Assembly (NCBI RefSeq): GCF_963583255.1
Contig: NC_084803.1
Location: forward strand, 23,224,428 to 23,288,427
From: Pyrus communis
Lineage: Eukaryota; Streptophyta; Magnoliopsida; Rosales; Rosaceae
Direction: 5' to 3'
Length of the DNA stretch: 64,000 bases
Part shown: in pieces, positions 11,470 through 20,810 of the stretch
How the letters are laid out: each line of letters starts with the position of its first letter
Numbering within the stretch: the first letter of the stretch is position 1
Made by a program: the position numbers and the translations under genes
The notes under the pieces: generated by a model
Database searches by the model: none
Told to the model about the DNA's origin: nothing
Seen by the model: the letters and a program-made list of their open reading frames with translations, nothing else

Positions 11470-11800
11470 AGTCCGGAGAATCCCAACAAAAACAGAAATC
11501 GTCCGTAAAAATTAAGGCCATCTTAGCTAGTATATGCGCTGAGATACAAGAGTTTCAGAGGGCCTGCAGATAGGTTGCGATATCCTCACTGATAGGGCTT
11601 AGCAGCGAAGAATCAACCCTTGAGTCTTCAATGGCATTCAGCAGTTGTACCGAGTCAGTTTCAAGCCAAAGTTGTGCGAAATAAGGCCTACAGCAAGTTG
11701 CATTCCTTCACGGGCTGCCAGAAATTCTGCCATGGCCGGGCCAGAGCCATGGGGAAATCAACGAACAAACCCGCAAAGAAAATCACCGGCCTGATTACGA
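11470..11800 (-). pseudogene. RNase H domain fragment of a non-LTR (LINE-type) element
   Basis: Reading the minus strand across at least two frameshifts gives AEFLAAREGMQLAVG, then LWLETDSVQLLNAIEDSR and LLSPISEDIATYLQAL, then AHILAKMAL. These are successive motifs of the RNase H-like domain (RVT_3 type) found at the end of plant LINE polyproteins, with the Asp of TDS at the usual catalytic position. The forward frame at 11620-11874 is its shadow. No poly-A tail or RT is nearby, so this is a small relic. Confidence 0.7.
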
Positions 11801-11970
11801 AAGATACCACCAAGGCAGTAAGAATGGACACATCCCTTTTATGCATCGTTCAATTATTCGAACCGTTTCTTTAAATCTTAATTCTGTGGATACATCCATT
11901 TTATGTTGTATATGCTGAAAAAGTAGAGTACACAATTGTAGGTGTTTGAGAGACAAAGCAAGTAAATTAA

Positions 11971-12414
11971 AGGGGGTGTAGTCAAACTAAGATTTTAAAG
12001 GATTTTAAAAGTGATAGATTTGATAGGATTAAAGAGGATTAAAGACTCCTACAAAATTCATATGGATTTTTAAAGAATTTGAATGGATTGTGGTGGAAGG
12101 ATTTGAAATCCTAGGGGGTGAGATTGGATTCTTTTTAGTATTGGTTATATATACTTTTGGCTCTCAAATCTCACAAAATTCACAACTTATTGAAATCCTC
12201 CAAAATCTTAATTTTTTGAATACGTTTAGATTTGGATGGATTTTAAAATCCTTTAATTGACTACACCTAGATTTTAAAGGATTCTAAAATCCTTTAATTG
12301 ACTACATCTAGATTTGAATGGATTCTAAAATCCTTTAAAATCTTTTAATTGACTACACTAGGATTTTAAAGTCTTTTAAAATCCTCTCAAATCCAAGTTT
12401 GACTACACCCCCCC
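11971..12414. mobile_element. MITE with TIR AGGGGGTGTAGTCAAACT, probably PIF/Harbinger type
   Basis: A 444-bp non-coding element. The left end AGGGGGTGTAGTCAAACT pairs with the right end, whose reverse complement begins AGGGGGGGTGTAGTCAAACT. It is flanked by TAA (11968-11970 and 12415-12417), the usual Harbinger duplication; a longer direct repeat TAAATTA (11963-11969, 12415-12421) is also present. The right third holds further copies of the TTGACTACA end motif at about 12257, 12298 and 12348, each followed by a TTTAAAGGATT-like block. It sits inside the LTR of the outer copia element. Confidence 0.85.
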
Positions 12415-12434
12415 TAAATTACTTGTATTGCACT

Positions 12435-12914
12435 TGTTGAAATGGTATCAGCCATGTAGTTTGTAGGTTGATTTACAGATAAAGATTAAGGCTTTAGCAG
12501 AAAAACTTGATATTGAGAGATGAACACAGAGAGTAGAGAATTCTAAATAATACTTGATTGAAATCGAAAAGGGGGAATACAAGGTTATAACCCTAAATCA
12601 GTCACTTGCTTATATCCTACATTTTAGAGAGCAAGGACACATCTCTAGCCATTCAGGCCATCAGAGACCACGATCCGTCCACTTGGGAGAGGATCAAATG
12701 ACACAGTACAATCCAAAGGGATAAGAATAACAGCTATGTTACTTACTAAAAATTAGAAACTAAAACTAGCCGCTGCAGATTTAAGTCTAACAACTATTTC
12801 TAAAAATAGCAAGTTCTTCACATCCTTCTATTTCAGTTTTCTCTTCAATGTTCTTCTGTAGGATCATCATCTGCAGATTTAATCTTAGGCCTGTGAGAAG
12901 CTTAACTCTCAACA
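12435..12914 (-). repeat. 3' LTR of the nested copia element
   Basis: 480 bp with inverted ends TGTTGA...TCAACA. The last four codons and stop of the RNase H frame (12902-12914) lie inside it, so the coding region runs into the LTR. The polypurine tract on the minus strand is the AGGAGAAGC stretch just before the LTR start. Confidence 0.93.
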
Positions 12915-14461
12915 GCTTCTCCTAAGCTACTTACTAGCTTTACACCAAGCCTTAACCTTAATTGATTAAATCTCTCATTTGGTAATGCTTTTGTAAATAT
13001 GTCTGCAAGCTGTTCTTCACTTTTGCAGAACTTCAAATCAATCACATTCTCTTGTAAAGCTTCCCTTATAAAATGGTACCTTCTGTTTATATGTCTAGTT
13101 TTCTGATGAAAAACAAGATTCTTAACCATGGAAATAGTTGACATATTGTCACAGAATAGGGGAGTTGCCTCAGTTTGCATTTCTCCAAAATCATCAAGGA
13201 CAAATTTCAACCAAATTGACTGTGCTGTTGCTTCTGATGCTGAGACATACTCAGCTTTAGCAGTTGATTGTGCAACTGTATTTTGTTTCATAGATGCCCA
13301 AGAAGATACCCCACTGCCAAAGCTAAAAGCGTAACTTGAGGTGCTTATACTATCATCTTCACTTTCTATCCAATCTGCATCACAGAAACCAATGAGAATT
13401 GCAGACTTGTCTTTGACATACTCAATGCCATAATTGAGAGTCCCTTGCACATATCTCAATACTCTTCTTGGAACTCCCAGATGTTTCTTTATAAAGCTAT
13501 TCATGAACTTGGATAACAGACTTGGAACATACATTAAGTTAGGCCTAGTTGCACTTAAATATAGCAAGTTTCCCACTATTATTCTGTAAAGACCTTCATC
13601 AACCAATTCACTTCCATCCACTTTCTTAAGTTTTTCACCTATAGGTAATGGAATGGATACTGGTTTGCAATCTTCAAGCCCAAACTTCACAAGTAGTGAT
13701 TTGGCATACTTACTTTGGTGTATAAATTCACCTTTATCAGTTTGTAGTATCACTATGCCTAAGAAGTGATGTAAGAGACCAAGATCAGACATTTCATATC
13801 TCTGCATCATCTCTCTTTTGAACTCACTAAGCATCTTCTCATTGTTGCTAGTATAAACAATGTCATCAACATATATTGAGACAATTATCAGACCTTATTC
13901 ATGATCAGATCTTGTATATAATGTGGCTTCACTTGTGCTCCTTTTGAACTTAGACAAAGAAAGATATACATCAATCTCACTGTACCAGGCACCAGGTGCC
14001 TGTTTAAGTCCATTTAGAGCCTTCCTTAACTTGTAGACCTTGTGATTTGCATTTTTCACCCTAAGCTGCTCAACATACACTTCTTCATCTAGCACACCAT
14101 TTAGGAATGTTGACTTAACATCCAATTGAAATACTTTCCAACCCTTTTGTGCTGCTAGGGCAATGAGAGTTCGAATTGTGTCTAACTTTGCCATTGGTGC
14201 AAAGGTTTCATTATAATCTGTGTCAGGTTTTTGTGCATAACCTTTTGCCACAAGCCTAGCCTTGTGCTTTTGAACAATCCCATCCAAATTTAGTTTAGTT
14301 TTAAACACCCATTTCACACCTATAATTGGTTTATTAGTAGGCCTCTCAACAGGATCCTGAGTATCATTCTTTTCAATCATTTTTAACCCTGCATTCATAG
14401 CTTCTTGCCAAGCTATATCACTTGCTGCTTCTTGATAGTTCTTTGGTTCTATAATACACAT
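12902..14461 (-). pseudogene. Copia reverse transcriptase and RNase H, one stop
   Basis: Two frames, 14461-13895 and 13834-12902, separated by a single in-frame stop near 13893. The first has the RT start (VKWVFKTKLNLDG, KARLVAKGYAQ, FQLDVKSTFLNG). The short bridge holds the catalytic YVDD (IYVDDIVYTSNN). The second has the RT end (LGLLHHFLGI, ATRPNLMYV) and a complete RNase H (FCDADWIESEDD, AQSTAKAEYV, LFCDNMSTISM, KTRHINRRYHFIREAL, ADIFTKALP). This is the best preserved part of the element. The stop replaces one codon only, with no frameshift. Confidence 0.93.
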
Positions 14462-14499
14462 GTGGCATTTTGTGCATATATCCCATATTCTTTATAGCC

Positions 14500-16700
14500 T
14501 TTTTCACAACTTCCATGTCCCATAAAGATAATACAATCTTCTTGGACTGCAGATCATATACTCTATAGCATTTTTCACAACTTCCATGTCCCATAAAGAA
14601 TCATTTTCTAGCTCTCTCATCAAATTTATGTCTCAATGGTGATGGAACATGAATATAACAGATACAACCAAATACTTTAAGATGCTTAATTCCAGTCTTC
14701 CTACTTGTGAAAGCTTCAAAAGGTGTTTTGTCCATCACAGATGTTGTAAAGCATCTATTTTGCAAATACACTAAGTACTCATAGTTTTTACCCAGAAAAT
14801 CACAAGAATTCCTTTCTCAGCCATTATAGACCTTGCCATCTCAGTAATTGTTCTATTTCTTCTCTCATCAACTCCAATTTGTTGAGGAAAGTAAGCAATA
14901 GTCAGTTGCCTTTCCATTCCCATGCTTGCACAGTAGTCCAGAAACTCATGTGAGGTGTATTCACCTCCTTTGTCACTCCTTAGCTTCGTCAAATTAAAAC
15001 CACTTTGTAATTCTACAAAGGTTTTAAACTTCTTGAACACATTGAAGGTATCAGATTTGTTTATGACAAAGTATACCTAACACATTCTTGAGAAATCATT
15101 AATGAATGTGATGAAATACCTATTTCCACCAATGGACTCATTTTGCATTGGTTCATATGTCTGTATGTACCAATTCAAGTGGATAGCTTGCGCTCCACAC
15201 TTTCTCCTTGTCAAATGGTTCTCTGCGATATTTCCTAGATACACAACCTTCACACACATCTTTCATTTATGTCAATTTAGGTAATCTAAGTACGATATCC
15301 TTCTGCTGCATCTTCTTCATACTACTAAAGCTCAACTACCCTAGTCTTCTATGCCAAACCCAAAAGTCTTTAATCACATATACTTTTCTTGCTGCAGAAG
15401 TTATAGATTTTAGTGAAAGAGGAAAACATCTATTTTCTGCCATTAACACTTTTGCCACAACATTTTCAAGGCTGTTATCATCAAAGATTACTGCTATGTT
15501 ACCTCTAAATAGCACAGAGTACCCATGTTCCATCATTTGACCTATACTTAGAAGGTTTTCATCCAAACCTAGAACCAGCAACGCTTCATTTATATACCTT
15601 TTCCCATGCTGAGTTTCAATCGCTAGAGTGCTTTTCTTAGTAGCTTGTACAAGATCTCTAGTGCCTATTTTTTCCTTACATGTCATTGTTCTATTAAGGT
15701 TTATCAAAACATACTCCTGAGAATTCATAAGGTTGCTGCAAACACTATCCAGAAACCATATAGATATATCTTATGCAATTAAAGCTGAGTGACAAACATA
15801 GAACATGGTTCATGTGGTCACTTCTTCTTTTGCATAGTTTGCCACTTGTTTGTGATTATCACAATCCTTTACAACATGACCAACCTGGTTACACTTCCCA
15901 CACTTGGCTTTTCCTTTGTATTTGCTAACACCAAAATGATACTTCTCATAAACTTGGCACTGCGGTTTCACACCATTTTGACTATTACTCACTTGCTTGT
16001 TATGAGAGTTGAACTTGTTGTTCCAATTTCCTCTATAGTTGTTCCAATTTGTGCCATTATTTTTGTTCCAGTTTGCATTTTGAGACCAATTCTTCCATTT
16101 CTTATATGACCCTGCCACTTTAGGTTTTGCTTGTTCTATGACCTTTGTAAGCTCCAGTGACATTGTTGTTACCAAACTTGAGACTACTAAAGGCTCTCTC
16201 AGTACCTATTAACTTGTCCCTTTCATCATGGAAATCTTCTTTCATATCATAGACTTTAAGAGATGCCATAACTCCTTTAATTCTAATAGTGTCAAGGTCT
16301 CTTGTTTCCTTTATAATTGGCACAATAGACTTATACCTTCTTCTTAAACTCATCAACAGTTTTTGCACAATTCTTTCTCAGGTACATCTTCACCAAGTGA
16401 CTTGAACTTACTCACAATTTCAAAAACCTAGCCAAGTAGTCATCTAGGGTTTCACTTTTTGTCATTCTCCAGTATTCAAATTCAGCCCTAACTGTTTGAA
16501 GTTTTATAGCTCTTACCTTTTTGTCACCTTTATACTCTTTTCTCAGAATGTCCCCGGCCTTTTTTGCAGTCTTCTCATTTCTGATATAAAGAAAGAGCTC
16601 ATCTGTTATTGCTTTTTGAATAAGACTTAATGCCTTGGCATTTTTTGATTCTGCCTTCTTTAAAGACTACAGGTGCTTCAACTGGACCTTGGTTTGTCTC
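14500..16700 (-). pseudogene. Copia gag, protease and integrase remnants
   Basis: Several short minus-strand frames in the right order. About 16700-16120: gag core (MQKLLMSLRRRYKSIVPI). 16175-15810: gag end with CCHC knuckle CGKCNQVGHVVKDC. 15728-15336: protease end and pre-integrase region (CKEKIGTRDLVQ, VWHRRLG). 15259-15077: integrase start (ENHLTRRKCGAQ, FITFINDFSR). 15040-14771: integrase core with LRSDKGGEYTS and PQQIGVDERRNRT, keeping the second Asp and the Glu. About 14770-14500 is frame-shifted and contains two copies of a TTTTTCACAACTTCCATGTC block. The frames are split by stops and small shifts. Confidence 0.88.
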
Positions 16701-16984
16701 TCCCTCATTTTTCTTTGAGTCTTCTTTTTTTGAGAAACTACTGTGATTGTGCTTCAAGTTCTACCATATGTTATGATGATAGTCTCTATCTCGAAAGCCT
16801 AAAAATCGTAATTTGCGGCATTGAACTGTGGAGTTTGTAAATCTCCATTGGAAGAACTCGATCCCACTATCTCTCAGTGATTATCAGTGAACCAAACAAA
16901 AAAGGAACCACCTTTATCCCTTCTGGGAATTTCAAGAAAGAACCTCACTCACAGCTTACGCCCCTTCTTTGGAATCAGACCTCA

Positions 16985-17477
16985 AAGCTTTGGTACCATG
17001 TTGAAATGGTATCAACCATGTAGTTTGTAGGTTGATCTATAGATAAAGATTGAAGCTTTAACAAAAGAACTTGATATTGAGAGGTGAACATAGAGAGTAG
17101 AGAATTTTGAATAATACTTGATTGAAATTGAAATAGGGCAATACAAGGTTATAACCCTAAATAAGTCACTTCCTTAGATCCTACATTTTAGGGAGCAAAG
17201 ACATATCTCTAGCCATTCAGGCCATCGGAGACTATGATCCATCCACTTGGGAGAGGATCGAATGACACAGTACGATCCAAAAGGATAAGAATAACATCTG
17301 TGTTACTTACTAAAATTAGAAACTAAACCTAACCGTTGCAGATTTTAGTCTAACGGCTGTTTTTAAAAATAGCAAGTTCTTCACTTCCTTCGATTTCAAT
17401 TTTCTCTTCAATGTTCTTATGCAGGATTATCATCTGCAGGTTTAATCTTAGGCCTGTGAGACGCTTAACTCTCAACA
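16985..17477 (-). repeat. 5' LTR and primer site of the nested copia element
   Basis: The LTR is 16999-17477 (479 bp, TGTTGAAATGG...CTCTCAACA), matching 12435-12914 along its whole length. Directly inside it the minus strand reads TGGTACCAAAGC, a degraded form of the initiator-tRNA-Met primer site TGGTATCAGAGC. Confidence 0.9.
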
Positions 17478-17542
17478 ACACTCACAAAATATTACAACAC
17501 AACAAATTACTTGTATTACACTCACAAAATATTACAACACAC
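17478..17542 (+). repeat. 40-bp tandem repeat at the copia insertion point
   Basis: ACACTCACAAAATATTACAA starts at 17478 and again at 17518, with AACAAATTACTTGTATT between. The left flank of the nested copia (12415-12434, TAAATTACTTGTATTGCACT) is a further partial copy, showing that the repeat existed before the insertion. Confidence 0.85.
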
Positions 17543-17920
17543 ACTCTCAAAGAAAGGAGACATAATTTAGAAGGTATTTCTTACTCTATCGAAACAAACT
17601 CAAGAACACTCACATTCTTCACAAAGACTACTCACTTACAAGACCCTTCTTACTTCTTACTTGCTTCTCACATCTTGGGTGATTCACATAGGGTGGATGC
17701 CTTCTCCTTTTATAAGCAGGGATGGAGCCTTGGAGAAGCATGGAAGCACTATTCTGGAAATACCTAGCTAATTCCACTTTCTTTGCTAGAATTGTCTAGA
17801 ATATTTCCATATTTAATATGCATCCTATGAATATGAAAAAATCTTCTAGCATTTATCTAGAGAACATCAAGAGACTTGCATGATGGGTTGAGCTTACTGA
17901 GCTGGTGTTGATCTTTAACA

Positions 17921-20225
17921 CTTACCCTCAACGCCAACTCATTCTTTTCACCATGCTGAGTTGATGACAAAACTTTTTGAACTTCGCATACACAAACCTT
18001 TTGTGAATAGGTCCACAACTTGATCATCTATCTTAATCTATCGCATCTTAATTTCTCATTGTAGAACATTCTCTCTAACAAAATGGTAATCATGCTTAGT
18101 TCTTGCATGAAAAATTGGGTTTTTCGCCAAATGAACAAACGATCGGTTGTCGCAGTATAAAGTTACTGAATAATCTACTGGTTGATTGAGATCATTCATT
18201 AACTATACTAACCATGCAATCTCAGTGGCGGAGCCATATGAAATAAGGCCTATACTGGATCTCAACCCTATATGTATTGTCTATTGATTTTTAATTGTTC
18301 TCCAATTAATTATATTACTATATATTTTTTTTTCTAATTTCTTTCATTTAACTTAAATGCCCATTCTAGCATGGATTTTTGCCTTCCGCCACTACAATAT
18401 ATTGAGCAACCATTCCTACTGCCCTGTACTCTGCTTCTATAGTTGACAAAGATAATGTTGGCTGTCTCTTACTACACCATGAAAATGCTCCATAAACAAT
18501 TCTGAAGACATACCAGTAGTTGATACCCCGGTCTCATGATCTTTTGCAAAATCTATGTGACAGTAGCCAACCAGCTTACAATCCTCACCTTTCTTATACA
18601 AGAGACCGTAATTAGTTGTACTCTTTACATTTCTCAATATTCACCGACTCACATCTAGATGAGGCTTCTTTGGATTTTGCATGTATCGATTCATCATACA
18701 ACTCTATAACAAATGTCAGGTCGAGTTAGAGTTACGTAGATCAAATTGCATACCAATTGTCGATACAATGCTTCTAAGTCTTTGCCTTCATGTGCACACA
18801 TCTTGGCATTGGGTTCCATTAAGGGCTTCCATTCAAGTATGCCAAATTTTTATCACAATTTTTTTGTATATTTCTATTAACATAGAAATATCCCTTCTTG
18901 TGTGCGATTAACCTTTAGCCTAAGAAAGTGCTTAAGTTGACCAAGTTCTTTCATCTAGAAGCGAACTGACAAATTCTCCATTGTTTGGCAATTTTTTGCC
19001 TCATCATCCCTAGTGATGATTAGGTCATCCACGTACACCAGTGCAACATCTAATTTTCATCCATTAGCTTTGACGGGTAAACTAGAATCTACAAGTGCTA
19101 TAGAGTAACCACTTTGATAGAGAAATTCAGCAATCTTACTGTACTATATACTTGGGATGAGTTTTGCCTCTAAGCCCATTGGTTGCATCATGTAGATATG
19201 TCAATCCAACTCCGCATTCAAAAAGGAATTTTCACATTCATCTTATGTAAGCTCTAGTCTTTGTTAGCTGCAAGTTCAATTTGAACTCATATGGTTGTAA
19301 GTTTTGCCATTGGACTAAACATTTCATCATAATCTATTCCATACTTCTAAGAGAAATCTCGAGCCACCAATCGAGCTTTGTACCTTTCGTTTGATCCATC
19401 AGAACGATGCCTTATCTTGTACACCCATTTGCAGAATATGGGTCACATTTCTTGGCTTTGGCACCAAATCCTAATTATGATTTTGCTCAAGCGTAATGTA
19501 GTTACATTGGCGTATTTAGGATTTGGCTTTCATATTCTCGTTAACCTTTTAAGTTATGATTGGGGGGTTGATTATTCCATTTCACTAACTGGTGGCTACT
19601 ATACACCAGTTTGCCAAGGATTCTTAGTTACTTCTTACTCAATATTGTCACCATCAAGTGAATCTTCAGACTCATCTACACTTGACTAGATTTGAGCAGT
19701 TTGCTCCCTCATCTTTTTGTTGTAGCTTATCTTCAATTTTTCTTGAATCAAGTAAAATCTCATTATCTGAGGACCACCAAGAAGATGCTTCATCAAACAT
19801 CACATCTCGTGATGTGTAACAACTTTTAGTCCTAGGATCACAACATTTTCATCATTTTCTCTTGCCATAATATCCCACAAAGATACACTTGATTGCCTTC
19901 TTGTCAAACTTGCTACATAAATGACTAACAATTATGTAGCACGCACATCCAAATACCCGAAAGTAGCTAAATGTAGGTTTCACATCTAACATTTCTCAAA
20001 GGCTAAAGGAAATTGTAACCTTGGTTGAGGAAACCTGTTGAGCATATGGGCTATAGTTCTTATTGCTTTAGCCCAAAACCTTTTTGTACGTTCTTCGCAT
20101 GTTGCATATTTTGACAAATTTCTGCAAGATGTTTGTTTTGTCTTTCTTCTACATCGTTATGTTGTGGTGTGTTGGTACAAGTGAACCGATGATGTGTGTG
20201 GAGAAGATGCACAAACTCGTTTAAC
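17921..20225 (-). pseudogene. Outer copia: integrase end, RT and RNase H remnants
   Basis: Decayed minus-strand coding sequence in the order expected for copia. 20225-20060: end of integrase core (EFVHLLHTHH, TPQHNDVEERQNKHLAEICQ). About 19830-19700: RDVMFDEASSWW. About 19460-19260: RT start ([13 protein letters not shown], frame-shifted). About 19060-18960: RT active site [15 protein letters not shown]. About 18860-18640: RT end. 18637-18437: RNase H start ([18 protein letters not shown]). About 18180-17950: RNase H end (LYCDNRSFVHLAKNPIFHARTKH is recognisable in short blocks). It is full of stops and shifts and carries a small hAT-like MITE at 18224-18393. Confidence 0.8.
18224..18393. mobile_element. 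170-bp hAT-like MITE
   Basis: Ends AGTGGCGGA and TCCGCCACT are perfect inverted repeats, and the interior is AT-rich and non-coding. The flanking 8-mers GCAATCTC and ACAATATA are a weak, partly decayed duplication. It interrupts the RNase H coding remnant of the outer copia element. TGGCGG-type ends are common in plant hAT MITEs. Confidence 0.7.
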
Positions 20226-20810
20226 CTACAAGACAATAAACAACTGTAAACAACCAATGACAGATAGGTGTTGGCCAAAGGGCCTCTGACGGTTAAGTTA
20301 GTAAGCAAATATTTGTGACTCAAGTAATAGAAAAGGGAATAAGAGAGATAATTATGTTACCAGAGATGAGCCCTAGATGGGTGTATTTATACCAATCGAG
20401 ATATAAACCTTTTAGGATATGAAATTTGTATTAAACTAAGAAAATCTCAGAGGATATCTAAGAGTAAATATTGCATCCTCTTAGAAGTATGATTACTTGC
20501 AGTGCATGCCAATCTTTAGATTGTAAGTATTCCAAGAATATAGGAAACCTGGCTAATTCCTTACTGAATAGGATGATGGGGTCATTATTGCTCTGGCTGT
20601 ATAACTCAGTTGCAAAAGTTGTTGAATCAATGACCAGACTTCTGAAGTATACGTATTTCAATTTGCTTTACTTCGGTTCTCGAAATCATGGTCCCAAAGT
20701 TACCCTTAACTATGCTGAAACAACTGTTTCTCTTAAAGGTGGATAGTTATCTAAAGACTATGCCTTTCAAAGTAAATCAAAATTTGTAGCATTTAAAAAC
20801 TTTTCTAACA
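20226..20810 (-). repeat. Probable 3' LTR of the Tat-type element
   Basis: On the minus strand a TATA-like GGTATAAATAC (near 20387) is followed by a CT-rich leader and then CTTACTAACTTAACCGTCAG and GGCCCTTTGGCCAACACC, an arrangement I associate with Tat/Ogre-type LTRs. The 5' end on that strand is probably TGTTAGAAAAG at 20810. The 3' end is uncertain because copia coding sequence begins about 20225. No partner LTR was found. Confidence 0.6.

Larger units (their letters stand above)
12435..17477 (-). mobile_element. Nested Ty1/copia element with both LTRs
   Basis: Full-length 5.0-kb element on the minus strand: 5' LTR 16999-17477, degraded tRNA-Met primer site at 16987-16998, gag to RNase H remnants (16700 to 12902), 3' LTR 12435-12914. 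The flanks CACT (12431-12434) and CACT (17479-17482) leave four of five target bases. It entered a 40-bp tandem repeat in the LTR of the outer copia element. The two LTRs differ at roughly one position in ten, mostly by transitions, so it is old; its frames contain only a modest number of stops. Confidence 0.93.
11913..17920 (-). repeat. 3' LTR of the outer copia element, interrupted twice
   Basis: The LTR proper is 11913-11970 plus 12415-12434 plus 17478-17920; the gaps are a 444-bp MITE and a copia element. Its end ATCTTTAACA at 17920 equals the end of the partner LTR at 36789. Against the partner there are many substitutions and an extra repeated stretch (17478-17542), so the element is old. 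Confidence 0.8.

Noticed and set aside
11620..11874. 84-residue forward frame after the bHLH gene
   Set aside because: It is the antisense shadow of the LINE RNase H relic, whose motif blocks are clear on the minus strand.
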